The translations under genes were made by a program, and so were the position numbers. A stretch of DNA of 40,926 bases from Bacteroidota bacterium (lineage in GTDB: Bacteria > Bacteroidota > Bacteroidia > Chitinophagales > LD1): assembly GCA_947478005.1 (NCBI GenBank), contig CANJVG010000015.1, forward strand, positions 1 through 40,926, written 5' to 3'. Below, piece by piece: positions 10,301-16,542 of this stretch; position 1 is the first letter of the stretch, and each line of letters starts with the position of its first letter. The notes beneath the pieces are model-generated. The model was given only the letters and a program-made list of their open reading frames with translations. It was not told the DNA's origin and ran no database searches.

Positions 10301-11193
10301 GTTTACCTAGTAAATGTGATACAGGGGTAATCACCGTGAAAGTTGTTCCTTGTCAGGTGCATATAGATACTTTGTATGACACCACTTATGTAAACATTTC
10401 GGATACTATCTGCCTTGGTGGCTTTATTCAAGGTCCGAACAATCCTTCACTCACCTCCCTTTGCTCCCCAACTAACGGAACGGTGCAAATTTTATCTGGT
10501 GATAGTTGTTTTGTTTATGTTCCAAACTTAGGATTCATCGGCAACGATACCTTCTGTATTGTAGTATGTGATACCTTGGGTAATTGTGATACGTCAGGAG
10601 TTGTTATAACCGTGCTTGACAAATTAATACAGGCTATAGATGAGCCTTGTGATTTGGATACAGCCTATATTAATGAGCCGATAACGCTTAATGTATTAGC
10701 TAATGATATATTACCGTGGTCGAGCGATACTTTAGTTACACTTATTGGCAGGGCTGTAAATGGCTCCGCGATTGTAAATGCTGATAATACGGTTACTTAT
10801 ACTCCGAGTAAGGATTACAAAGGTACCGAAAACTTAAGTTATATCGTTTGCGCAGTTACGGGAAGTAATATTTTCTGTGATACGGCCGAAATTTGTATCA
10901 CAGTAGTGGATACTACAGTGGAGTGTTTCACACCAAATGCATTCTCACCTAATGGTGATGGAATAAATGATTTGTACAAGATACCGTGCAACAGCAAATA
11001 TCCTAAGGCGACTATTCGGATCTTTGATCGTTGGGGGGTTGAAGTTTGGTTCAGTGAAGGTTCGTATATGAATGACTTTGCCGGTAATAATATGCAAGGA
11101 ACCCCTCTGCCAGACTCTACTTATTACATGATTTACGAGTACAATGATGGCAGCGGAAAGCGCGAAGCGAAGTTTATTGTCATCGGCAGATAA
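1..11193 (+). CDS. Giant SprB-like repeat adhesin with T9SS type B sorting domain (5'-partial)
   Basis: The reading frame is open from the first base, so the true start and signal peptide lie upstream; 3730 residues are visible. Residues 1-2462 (visible numbering) are about 29 Ig/PKD-like repeats of 80-90 residues with an NAGxD...C opening, a GGSPTA loop, a YxW core and a closing TDxxGC. Residues about 2463-2693 are a transition zone with two PAGGxFSG domains. Residues about 2694-3639 are ten cadherin-like domains opening PPVAxxD and carrying NDxDxDG-type, probably calcium-binding loops. The end (CFTPNAFSPNGDG...RWGVEVW) is the gliding-motility-associated type B CTD, known to direct export by T9SS and attachment to the cell surface. 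By family, a surface adhesin in gliding or attachment is likely; the actual ligand cannot be read from sequence. A terminator and PorP/SprF and PorE-like genes follow directly. Confidence in the class is high, in a motility role moderate. Confidence 0.93.
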   Translation, partial: TQPSCSPTGVQIGGSPTASGGTPGYTYTWTPSGSLSSTSVSNPIVQGLLADQTYTVVVTDANGCSSSDQVLVHITNASPTVSITSSGPSHWCSGSGTSVNLSANLSGGSLPFGYQWTGTSINPTNSSVVTVNPTLVGTYTYSVTVSDGYNCTTSATTTITVDALPSANAGSSHTICNGETVTLGGSPTGNAGLSPYTYSWSGGAAPSANPSVTPSTSTTYLVVVTDQNGCSASSSSTVTVRPRPIADAGADKTLPGCSPSGIQIGGSPTANGGGGGPYTYVWAPSNGLSDVSLANPIVQGLVADVTYTVVVTDANGCSSSDQVLVQVTNNSPVANISSSGTTSWCANLNNSVNLTANVTGGNGPFSYTWSGSNINPTNTQVVSAHPIGKGVYTYVVTITDGYNCTATATTVVTIDSVPTASAGGIEGFTICSGASVVIGGSPTASGGTGPYTYSWSGGAGLVSNPTVNPGTTTTYIVTVTDNNGCSSTGNTIVNVRPIPSANAGNDKSATSCSGSCVQIGGSPTGFGGSGALTYTWTPTTGLNDAAIANPIACNLANNTIYTVVVTDALGCSATDVMGVTIVNSTLTAEAGAGGAFCFASGDSVMLGGFPTAVGGTPPYTYTWAPAGLNLTNPANPWAFPTITTKYNLTLTDALGCTSIDSTTVRVYPKLYANAGNDTAICFGFAAQLGSNPTAIAGSGNVFTYAWSPTTGVSNIAVSNPTVIPATTTSYVVTVVDGNGCQASDTVKIVVRPNPTAQAGLDKNLYLCPGDSVVIGENPSAIGGTGVYTYSWSPASGLNSTTIANPVVKGLNASQTYTLLVTDANGCSSTDIMAVNLLPNGLQLNAGNDKSICFGNSVQLGALPLVVGGTSPYLYTWIGGSLNDSTASNPVANPTTTTTYTVSVVDSKGCSAIDDVVVTVNPELIANAGPDTSVCAGGGIVIGGNTSASGGTPGYTYAWTPSLGLSSAGIANPTASPNVVTTYQLIVVDSKGCSSLDEVTVTPRTNPIAEAGNDKTLVGCAGDSTFIGGLPTVVGGGTPPYSCVWSPSLGLSDSNTCNPTVQGLSVGSQSYQLIVKDVYGCTGVDYMIVNVTPSTLQVDAGNNGSICSNAIGAITIGGNPTAVGGTAPYSFTWSSSLGGFTSSLTNPQVSPTVTTTYYVTVSDSKGCVSTDSVGITVNVAPIANAENDTTICSGFCVLLGSANTAASGSSPYQYSWTPTLGLNANNTANPLACPIITTTYSVIVTDAKGCQNTENITVTIRPLPSAFAGSDQNLTTCGGDSVQIGGSPAANGGVSPFSYAWSPSNGLSGTTIANPYVKGIVSSHVYTLTVTDVNGCTAEDGVSITIVPTTLAADAGNDATYCSGAGATAILGAGNTGLGGTPSYTFTWTSNPSGFGSTVAHPIVSPNVTTIYTVTVGDAKGCVAVDSVTITVNASPVANAGRDTTLCKGKTVILGGQGTASGNFGPFTYNWSPSTGLSSVSASNPIATAISSVSYSVIVTDANGCTANDVVQINVNDNPVSDAGLDKSLVACASDSVKLGGSPSASGGGGVYTYNWSPAPQLNNSAVANPFASHLGSTTNFTLVVTDQFGCSAQDQVSVNVNQPTFIVNAGNDVSFCEGTSVSVTLGSPAVGGTLPYTYSWTPGSSLNDSTRYNPIASPTVTTTYTVAVKDAAGCFASDTVKITINPRPVVNAGVSDTICAGECLSLGGSPTASSGTGSIAYLWAPSQFINGSVTSSNPIACPTATITYQVTATDSLGCSNNASIFIRVNQNPVAFAGTDKSLVDCNNSCITIGGSPSANGGGGGYLYAWSPTTGLNNTGLANPSVCNLAQGVNYTLTVTDANGCTAVDQVNVTLIASTLHADAGVDKSICVNPLVSNCIAIGGANAVTGASGSYVIDWSPVNGICNFNNIPNPEVSPTTTTTYTLSVTDSLGCVAIDSVIVFANPPVTVTVGNDTDICAGGSAVLGGSPTGSAGTGNITYTWNPGTGLSNSTVANPVATPTASTSYCVTVTDAVGCSSSTCQSITVNQAILANAGLDQSMTNCPGAFVVIGGSPAGTGGSNNYTYSWSPAVIDGVTVLNGTSIPNPVVTGLTHDTVFTLTVTDFITGCSGTDQVKITVNQTTLAVDAGLDRTLCANSGSCVSIGGNPTAVGGVSPYIYQWSPITGLNSGNVANPCAAPATTTTYRVTVTDQVGCSFVDSVKVIVSPLITVNAGNDIAICFGTSTTLGASPAAAGGTGVFTYLWSPAIAISSTVISNPTANPTTNSSYTLTVRDSLGCSASDIINISIRALPIANAGPNAAITACSGDSAILGGTPTATGTVAPYTYLWSPPTALSSVTVANPVVKQLGFITQFCVIVTDSFGCQASSCQTTTVLPNTVFVDAGTNISPLCSNVAGCVTLGGTVGGGYPQYTYQWYGTVSDPSVLHPQACPSATTTYLLVVTDTKGCQASDSVQVIVNQPVEASISGLNLQYCIGSGNVVMTGIPAGGTFSGPFVTGNVFQPTAIGNWCIKYSYTSPTTGCTDDTTICVTVNPLPVVSASGFNPGYCHFEAPFTITGTPAGGVFSGSSGISSSGVFTPTNATVGNNNITYTYTDPQTQCSNTFSFVINIKDAPTLNITSSVDTACAGQTVTLSANVSLDVFNVRWFHLNGSLFNSTLAPFGYIPTGFNDVVVAQAVNTPGNCYTYDTLTIHVNQPPVALNDSATTLEEVPVSISELVNDSDPEGNINSVTVLSVGHGTATLGNGVINYVSNTNYNGLDTIVYKLCNTNCPNACDTAIIAITVTPVNDPPVIADTTITINENDTAEVCPFVFDVDGDELVIGNAQCTPLNGTVVFTSDSCFEFIPTFGWTGTQVICVTVCDPSGLCDTARITIHVLPINHRPRTSRVSVTVCENTSIGINVAAGAADPEGSPLSFTYGNATKPNNNATYTLTSTGNGAVVFSADTAGNYVIPYIVCDNSNPSLCDTNRIIVTVVHCDSANVPPVANNDEVETCVSRNLIINELANDFDSDQDSLFVSQILSQPTLAGAVVSVNNTTGTLNYTSPTAGFDSILYIICDTQIACDTAVVYIKVSDTCVANHPPVAVDDFDSTDYITAITVHVLSNDHDPDGDAISIVSVPCPPSHGNAIITNGVVIYTPDSSFNATMTDTFCYVIRDSKGALDTAVVVIYVKNSVQGRADCGNNITGVDNPIDINVLANDFDPEGHTFSITTLISTPGITHGIVSLNENGTIHFVPDTTICGITDRFQYVIQDALGATDTVAVCVQIDCCRKPVANTDTATIIGGDSLTINVLSNDLNSSGSLTAVILVNAQHGNATITGGVLHYVPISTYCGFDTVQYVASGLCGVDTALLIVNVYCNQKPIAGDDNLTICINDTSSIDILLNDKDIDGNALTITGFGNPFPANLAAVTEVNGGSVSFQANGNKGTFTLNYYICDNGLPSKCDTGVITVKVVPCQVHIDTLYDTTYVNISDTICLGGFIQGPNNPSLTSLCSPTNGTVQILSGDSCFVYVPNLGFIGNDTFCIVVCDTLGNCDTSGVVITVLDKLIQAIDEPCDLDTAYINEPITLNVLANDILPWSSDTLVTLIGRAVNGSAIVNADNTVTYTPSKDYKGTENLSYIVCAVTGSNIFCDTAEICITVVDTTVECFTPNAFSPNGDGINDLYKIPCNSKYPKATIRIFDRWGVEVWFSEGSYMNDFAGNNMQGTPLPDSTYYMIYEYNDGSGKREAKFIVIGR
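8080..10917 (+). repeat. Block of about ten cadherin-like (VCBS/Big_9-type) domains in the adhesin
   Basis: From 8080 the protein switches from Ig/PKD-like repeats to domains of roughly 90-100 residues. Most open with PPVAxxD or KPxAxxD, contain xNDxDxDG or NDxDPEG, and end with CDTAxxxITV. These acidic loops are typical of calcium-stabilised tandem adhesin domains. The copies are strongly diverged, unlike the upstream array, and no higher-order period is evident. The block lies next to the sorting domain and so forms the cell-proximal stalk if the CTD is the surface-attached end. Confidence 0.75.
10924..11190 (+). other. T9SS type B (gliding-motility-associated) C-terminal domain
   Basis: The last 89 residues of the adhesin carry the CFTPNAFSPNGDGINDLY opening, then IRIFDRWGVEVW and a final YEYNDGSGK...FIVIG strand. 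This is the pattern of the gliding-motility-associated C-terminal domain family (CHU_C). Type B CTDs are known to depend on a PorP/SprF-type partner, which is encoded 77 bp downstream here. Confidence 0.92.
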
Positions 11194-11202
11194 TCGAGTT
11201 AC

Positions 11203-11241
11203 ACTTTTCTTCCCGATTCATTTCGGGAGGAAAAGTTTTTT
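11203..11241 (+). terminator. Intrinsic terminator after the giant adhesin gene
   Basis: A 14-bp stem (11203-11216 with 11223-11236) has only one G-U wobble, a 6-nt loop and a T run to 11241. It lies between the adhesin stop codon and the start of the PorP/SprF gene, so it could end the very long transcript or act as a partial terminator that sets a different level for the two downstream genes. Confidence 0.85.
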
Positions 11242-11270
11242 AAAATATTAACCAGTAAAAACCTTTTCTT

Positions 11271-12245
11271 ATGAAGAAATTATTTTTATCAGCGATTTTC
11301 TTTGTGTCTGCCTTGAGTGCGGTAAGAGCACAGCAAGACCCTGCATATAGTATGTATATGTTCAACGGATTATTTCTGAATCCAGCTTATGCGGGTAGTC
11401 AGGAAGCAATCAGTTTAATGGGAATTTACCGCCATCAATGGGCAGGGCTGGAAGGGGCACCAAGAACTATGAATGTGAGCGTGCATACGCCTTTTAGAAG
11501 AGATCAGTACGCAGTTGGTTTGACGCTTACAAATGACAAAATTGGTTTAGCGAATACATTTTCTGTTACTCCTGCATTTTCTTATCGTCTTAAAATAAAG
11601 CAGTCCCGGTTATGTTTCGGTGTACAGGCATCTTTTGCCTATTACTATCAAAATAATAACAAGGCAATCTTACCCTTAGCGAATGTGAATGACCCGGCTT
11701 TTGCTCTTAACCAAAATCTTTTTGTTCCGAATATCGGGTTCGGAATATATGCTTATGGTAAAAGATATTTTGTTGGTTTTTCAGTTCCGCACTTATTGCC
11801 GGCTAAATTACGCGACAAAACAGGGGTTAGTGCTTACGACCAATCTATCGCGCGAACCTACAATAATTATCTTTTCACTGCAGGCTATGTATTTGGTAAG
11901 GAGGCATCCATTGTGAAATTCCGTCCTTCTATTCTAATGAAATGGCAGAAAGGTTTACCTAAAAATATACCTCAGTTCGATATTAACTTGGCATTATTAT
12001 TCATTGAAAGAGTTTGGTTAGGTGTGGGATATAGAACTGGTGGCGATAATGCCTACTATGGACAATCGGCCAATGTTTTTGTGACTTTCAAAGCCACTCC
12101 TCAGTTGCAGATTGGTTATTGTTATGATGCCGAGATTTCTTCGCTTCGCCATTATACTGGTGGAACACATGAAATCATGGTTGGATACGATTTTTATTAC
12201 AACAAGAAACGCTTTGTTACTCCGCGTTTTGTAAAGTATTTTTAA
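11271..12245 (+). CDS. PorP/SprF family type IX secretion outer-membrane protein
   Basis: This 324-residue protein starts with a signal peptide (MKKLFLSAIFF...VRAQ) and continues with QQDPAYSMYMFNGLFLNPAYAGS, then YRHQWAGLEGAP, the hallmark opening of the PorP/SprF family. The rest is an alternating beta-strand pattern ending in aromatic residues (FVKYF), as expected for an outer-membrane barrel. Length is normal for the family. SprF in Flavobacterium is needed for secretion of the SprB adhesin, and type B CTD proteins commonly have a PorP-like gene immediately downstream. Its position after the adhesin suggests it is the dedicated partner of that cargo. The gap to the next gene is 36 bp, so the two are probably cotranscribed. 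The family call is secure; the specific pairing is inferred from position. Confidence 0.93.
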   Translation: MKKLFLSAIFFVSALSAVRAQQDPAYSMYMFNGLFLNPAYAGSQEAISLMGIYRHQWAGLEGAPRTMNVSVHTPFRRDQYAVGLTLTNDKIGLANTFSVTPAFSYRLKIKQSRLCFGVQASFAYYYQNNNKAILPLANVNDPAFALNQNLFVPNIGFGIYAYGKRYFVGFSVPHLLPAKLRDKTGVSAYDQSIARTYNNYLFTAGYVFGKEASIVKFRPSILMKWQKGLPKNIPQFDINLALLFIERVWLGVGYRTGGDNAYYGQSANVFVTFKATPQLQIGYCYDAEISSLRHYTGGTHEIMVGYDFYYNKKRFVTPRFVKYF

Positions 12246-12281
12246 AAGAGAATTTTCAGGTAAACCCTAAAATATAAGACT

Positions 12282-14510
12282 ATGAGTTTGAAGAAATCCC
12301 TGACATTGTTAGTTGCAGCCATTCTTATGGTAGGAATGGCATCAGCCGAAAAGCCTATCGTGAAAGTGGGCGATTGGTATTTTAAACAGTTTGATTATCG
12401 AAAAGCTATTTTGTTTTATGAGCGTGCTTTAAAGAAGGATACTCAGAATTTATACGTAAAGCAAAAAATGGCTGATAGCTATCGGCTAATAAATGATCAA
12501 GTACATGCAGAAACCTATTATGCAGATTTGGCCAAGGCCGAGAATGTTGATGTGATTAATAAGTTGTATTACGCAGAGGCATTACGTGCAAATCAAAAAT
12601 ATGCAGAAGCGAAGGTCTATTACAAACAATATATAGATTTAGTCCCTGGCGACAATAGCGTAAAGGAGCGCTTACAGGGAGTTGACAAGGTAGAAGAATT
12701 GAGCAAGGACAAGGGATTTTATGTGGTTAAAAACCTCGATAAAATCAACTCAGAAGTATCTGATTTTGGGGTTTCTCTCTACAAAGATACGGGTATTTTC
12801 TTTTGTTCAAACCGCTATCCTGATGCTTTTGTTGTGCACAAAGATAAATGGACTCAGGGTAATTTTTTACAAATATACCAAGCATTCAAAGACGATACTG
12901 CTGAAGGAGATATATCTAAATGTGAATTGATTCATGGACGGACGGTAAACAGAAAGTTTCATGAAGGAACATCTTCCTATTGTGAAAAAATGGGTGAGTT
13001 ATATTTAGATAGAAGTAATTACAACGGAAGACGGGCATTTCCTGCTGCTGACAAAACTGTCAAACTCAAAATTTATCGCATTGCTTGGTTAAATGACCAA
13101 AATCGTTTTGGAGATGAATTAGTTGAAGCGGTACCTTTCAATGACAAAGAATATTCTGTGGGGCATCCTACACTTTCGAAAGATGGAAAGACATTATACT
13201 TTGCGAGTGATAAGCCGGGAGGATATGGCGGAGTTGATATCTACCTGTCAACTCGTGAAATAGGGGGAACATGGGGAACTCCGATAAATTTGGGGCCTAA
13301 AATAAATACCTCAGGAGATGATATGTTTCCTTTTATTGCTGATGACGGGACCCTTTACTTTTCTTCAACAGGGCATACCGGTTTAGGAGGCTTAGATGTT
13401 TTTTCAAGTACCCTTGTTAAGACAGGGAATAAAATGACAAACTGGACAGAATCTGAAAACCTCGGCTATCCAATTAACACAAACGCGGATGATTTTGGCT
13501 ATGTTATTCAAAAGGATAACAAGAAAGGTTTTTTCTGTTCCAACCGCCAGGGTGGGAAGGGAGATGATGATATATATAGCTTCACTAAGAATGGAGTAGT
13601 TCTTAATGGAATTGTTTACGATTTGGCCTCTGGTCTTCCGATTACTGGGGCAGAAGTAGTTATGAAGGAGGAGGATTTGGAAAAGGGGAAAGCGAAATCA
13701 GGGAAGGAGGGCGACTTCTCTTTTGCGGCTACGCCAAATACAAAGTACAAGTTTTTTGCTACCAAAGAAGGCTATCTCCCTGCTGAGTTACCAGTAGAAG
13801 TTAAGGAAAAGCCGGATTTAGTAAAGATTCCAATGGTGGCTGAAGGCGGTATAACTTTAGATATTACAGTAATTGACAGGAAGACAAGAGACCCTCTCGA
13901 GGCCTCGGAAGTAAAGGTGACAAATCTTACAACCATGAAGGAAGAGGTTTGCTCTACTAACAAGGATGGTAAATGTGTTTTTACTTTAGAGCCAAATACA
14001 AACTATCGATTACAGGCTTCAAAGGAGACTGGCGAACCGGATACGAAGTATTTAACTGTCACAGGTACACAAACTACCGAAGGCGTAAAGGCTCCAACTA
14101 CATTGTATTCTGTCTTGGAACTGGAAAAGGTAAAGAAGGGTGTGGCTATCAAAATCGAAAATATTTATTACGACTTGGATAAGTGGTTTATTCGTCCTGA
14201 TGCTGCTAAAGAGTTGGATAAATTGGTTAAAGTGATGAAGGATAATCCGACTATGGAAATAGAGTTAAGTTCCCATACGGATTGTAGAGCAACTTCAAAA
14301 TACAACATGCAGCTTTCAACTAAAAGAGCTGAGAGTTCTGTGAATTATATCTCACAGCAAGGTGTGGAGTCGCGAAGAATGATTGCAGCTGGTTATGGTG
14401 AAAGCCGTTTGGTGAATAAATGTCAGTGCGAAGGAACAGTAGTTGTGCCTTGTAATGATGTTGAACATCAGGAAAACAGAAGAACTGAATTTAAGATTTT
14501 GAAGTTCTAG
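12282..14510 (+). CDS. PorE-like TPR / beta-propeller / regulatory-domain / OmpA protein
   Basis: A signal peptide (cleavage probably after MASA) is followed by TPR-like helices at about residues 28-135 (YFKQFDYRKAILFYERAL), then PD40/WD40-type propeller blades at about 155-440 (DGKTLYFASDKPGGYGG, DDGTLYFSSTGH, KKGFFCSNRQGG). Two carboxypeptidase-regulatory-like beta domains occupy about 445-620, and an OmpA C-terminal domain about 625-742 carries SSHTDCR and LSTKRAESSVNYI, including the Asp and Arg that bind peptidoglycan in OmpA. This four-part order matches PorE of the Porphyromonas type IX system, an outer-membrane-associated, peptidoglycan-binding component. Length 742 is usual for such proteins. 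It follows the PorP/SprF gene by 36 bp. It may anchor the SprF-adhesin complex to the wall; whether it serves the core T9SS or only this adhesin is open. Confidence 0.88.
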   Translation: MSLKKSLTLLVAAILMVGMASAEKPIVKVGDWYFKQFDYRKAILFYERALKKDTQNLYVKQKMADSYRLINDQVHAETYYADLAKAENVDVINKLYYAEALRANQKYAEAKVYYKQYIDLVPGDNSVKERLQGVDKVEELSKDKGFYVVKNLDKINSEVSDFGVSLYKDTGIFFCSNRYPDAFVVHKDKWTQGNFLQIYQAFKDDTAEGDISKCELIHGRTVNRKFHEGTSSYCEKMGELYLDRSNYNGRRAFPAADKTVKLKIYRIAWLNDQNRFGDELVEAVPFNDKEYSVGHPTLSKDGKTLYFASDKPGGYGGVDIYLSTREIGGTWGTPINLGPKINTSGDDMFPFIADDGTLYFSSTGHTGLGGLDVFSSTLVKTGNKMTNWTESENLGYPINTNADDFGYVIQKDNKKGFFCSNRQGGKGDDDIYSFTKNGVVLNGIVYDLASGLPITGAEVVMKEEDLEKGKAKSGKEGDFSFAATPNTKYKFFATKEGYLPAELPVEVKEKPDLVKIPMVAEGGITLDITVIDRKTRDPLEASEVKVTNLTTMKEEVCSTNKDGKCVFTLEPNTNYRLQASKETGEPDTKYLTVTGTQTTEGVKAPTTLYSVLELEKVKKGVAIKIENIYYDLDKWFIRPDAAKELDKLVKVMKDNPTMEIELSSHTDCRATSKYNMQLSTKRAESSVNYISQQGVESRRMIAAGYGESRLVNKCQCEGTVVVPCNDVEHQENRRTEFKILKF

Positions 14511-14531
14511 GATTGACTTAATTAGTTTTTG

Positions 14532-14567
14532 AAAGAGGCGTTGTGATTGATTTCATAACGCCTCTTT
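14532..14567 (+). terminator. Intrinsic terminator closing the adhesin/PorP/PorE-like cluster
   Basis: A 15-bp inverted repeat (AAAGAGGCGTTGTGA against its near-perfect complement, one mismatch) with a short loop is followed by GATTTTT. It separates the envelope cluster from the ABC transporter operon. Confidence 0.85.
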
Positions 14568-14635
14568 GATTTTTAGTTCACATATATTTTTTATCTCTCT
14601 CCTTACTTTAAGCGTAATATGTTTTTCTTCGCACC

Positions 14636-15316
14636 ATGATTAAGTTGCAGGGAGTGCGCAAGGCTTACCAAATGGGCAGTAATAAACTGCAGGTGCTCAA
14701 GGGCATTGATATGCACATAAAGGAGGGGGAGTTTGTTTCCATTATGGGCGCATCGGGTTCGGGCAAATCAACCCTGCTGAACATTGTGGGTATATTGGAT
14801 GATTATGACGAAGGCAGTTATCACCTCAACGGCTTGCTTATCAAAAACCTTTCGCAAACTAAGGCCGCACAGTTACGAAACCGTTTCCTGGGTTTTGTTT
14901 TCCAAAGCTTCAATCTTATCTCGTTCAAGAATGCAGTGGACAACGTTGCCTTACCTCTTTACTATCAAAACGTGGGTCGCAGAGAACGTACTCTTCTAGC
15001 TATGGAATATTTGGAAAGAGTTGGTTTGAAAGATTGGGCGGAGCATTTGCCCAGTGAACTTTCGGGGGGGCAAAAACAACGCGTGGCTATTGCACGCGCT
15101 TTGATTACAAAGCCGAAAGTAATTCTGGCGGATGAACCTACGGGTGCGCTCGACTCACAGACATCGCATGAAATCATGGACATATTCAAAGACATGAATC
15201 GGCAAGGGATGACGATTGTGATTGTAACGCACGAACAGGATGTAGCAGATAACACACATCGCATCATTCGCATAAAAGATGGTTTAATTGTAAACCCTGT
15301 TTCCGTGTCGCAATGA
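14636..15316 (+). CDS. ABC transporter ATP-binding protein, MacB/LolD type
   Basis: This 226-residue ATPase has Walker [10 protein letters not shown] at residues 38-46, Q-loop FVFQSFNLI (Q90), signature LSGGQ at 142-146, Walker B VILADEP with catalytic Glu167, and a D-loop ALDS. The short stand-alone form and sequence style place it in the MacB/LolD/FtsE group that works with periplasm-spanning permeases. These systems use ATP to drive mechanical transmission across the periplasm (mechanotransmission), exporting drugs, peptides or lipids, rather than moving substrate through the membrane pore. It is the first gene of a four-gene operon; its stop codon overlaps the next start as ATGA. A start at 14636 is supported by the downstream terminator-free 5' region and the typical MIxLxxVxKxY opening. 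The substrate cannot be told from sequence. Confidence 0.95.
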   Translation: MIKLQGVRKAYQMGSNKLQVLKGIDMHIKEGEFVSIMGASGSGKSTLLNIVGILDDYDEGSYHLNGLLIKNLSQTKAAQLRNRFLGFVFQSFNLISFKNAVDNVALPLYYQNVGRRERTLLAMEYLERVGLKDWAEHLPSELSGGQKQRVAIARALITKPKVILADEPTGALDSQTSHEIMDIFKDMNRQGMTIVIVTHEQDVADNTHRIIRIKDGLIVNPVSVSQ

Positions 15317-16542
15317 ATTACGATAGCCTCATAGAAATATACTATGTCGTTCGTAACAATAAGCTGCGAACAGCTCTTACGGCTTTTAGCGTGGCTTGGG
15401 GCATCTTTATTCTTATTGTTTTGTTAGGTGCGGGTCATGGTTTACGTAATGGTGCCCAAGACCAGTTTAAGTCCGATGCCACTAATACCATTTGGGTGGA
15501 TGGTGGTAAAACATCGATGGCTTACAACGGCTATCAACCTGGGCGACAAATCAAGTTGACGAATGAGGACATGGATTTGATTTTAAAGAAGGTGAAAGGG
15601 ATTGATAAGAAATCAGGCACCGCACAAGGGAACATCTCTAAGATAATGCGTTATGGAAATCAGAAGGCAACCTTCACCGTTCGCTCCGGCAATTCCGACC
15701 ACGACTATCTCGAAAGCTTAAAAGTAACCGAAGGGCGTTTTCTGAACGACAATGATATGGCACAGTATCGAAAGGTTTGTGTTATCGGTCAACCGGTAAA
15801 AGAGGCTTTGTTTAAAGGCGAAAATCCTTTGGGTAAATATATTGATGTGGGCGGCATTGCTTTTCAAGTGGTGGGTAGTTTCTATGACCCGGGACGTGGA
15901 GATATGGATAGGATATACATTCCCGTAACCACTTCTCAAAAGGTTTTTAACGGGCAGAACTATCTTGATGTTATCTGGTTAAGCACCGGTGATTTGCCGG
16001 TGGAGATTGGTTCTGCCATGGCTGAGGAAATCAGAAGCTTGTTAGCTGCCCGGCATAGTTTTAATCCTTTGGACAGAGCCGCAGTGGGTGCCTACAACAA
16101 CAAGGAAAACTTTGAGCGTATAATGAAGATGCTCTCGGGCATTCGTATATTCATCTGGATTATCGGCATCGGAACCATAATTGCAGGAGTGGTGGGTGTG
16201 AGTAACATTTTAATGATTTCGGTGAAGGAGCGAACGAAGGAAATCGGCATTCGAAAGGCCTTGGGTGCCAATCCTTTTTCGATTGTAAGTTTGATTTTGC
16301 AGGAGTCGCTTATTATTACAGCACTGTCGGGTTATACGGGCATGTTGTTGGGGGTAGTGGTGCTGGAATTGTTTAAGAAGTATGTTCCCGCCAGCGATTT
16401 TTTTAAAAACCCCGAAGTGGACTTTAAGGTGGCTATTACCGCCACGGTGGTGCTTATTTTTGCCGGATTGCTGGCTGGTTTTTTTCCGGCAGTAAGGGCT
16501 GCAAGTATTAATCCGGTGGAAGCTTTAAAAGATGAAGTATGA
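15313..16542 (+). CDS. MacB-type ABC transporter permease (first copy)
   Basis: The 409 residues follow the MacB plan: one N-terminal membrane helix ([24 protein letters not shown]), a large periplasmic MacB_PCD domain at about residues 45-270, and a C-terminal FtsX domain with three membrane helices containing [25 protein letters not shown] and a closing PVEALKDE. The KERTKEIG...RKALGA segment is the coupling helix that contacts the ATPase. It overlaps the ATPase gene by 4 bp and the second permease by 4 bp, which points to translational coupling. It is paralogous to the next gene, so the transporter probably assembles as a heterodimer. Confident as a family assignment; the substrate is unknown. 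Confidence 0.95.
   Translation: MNYDSLIEIYYVVRNNKLRTALTAFSVAWGIFILIVLLGAGHGLRNGAQDQFKSDATNTIWVDGGKTSMAYNGYQPGRQIKLTNEDMDLILKKVKGIDKKSGTAQGNISKIMRYGNQKATFTVRSGNSDHDYLESLKVTEGRFLNDNDMAQYRKVCVIGQPVKEALFKGENPLGKYIDVGGIAFQVVGSFYDPGRGDMDRIYIPVTTSQKVFNGQNYLDVIWLSTGDLPVEIGSAMAEEIRSLLAARHSFNPLDRAAVGAYNNKENFERIMKMLSGIRIFIWIIGIGTIIAGVVGVSNILMISVKERTKEIGIRKALGANPFSIVSLILQESLIITALSGYTGMLLGVVVLELFKKYVPASDFFKNPEVDFKVAITATVVLIFAGLLAGFFPAVRAASINPVEALKDEV

Noticed and set aside
1-11193. Toxin or polymorphic effector interpretation of the giant repeat protein
   Set aside because: The C-terminus is a standard T9SS type B sorting domain with no catalytic tip, and no immunity gene follows.
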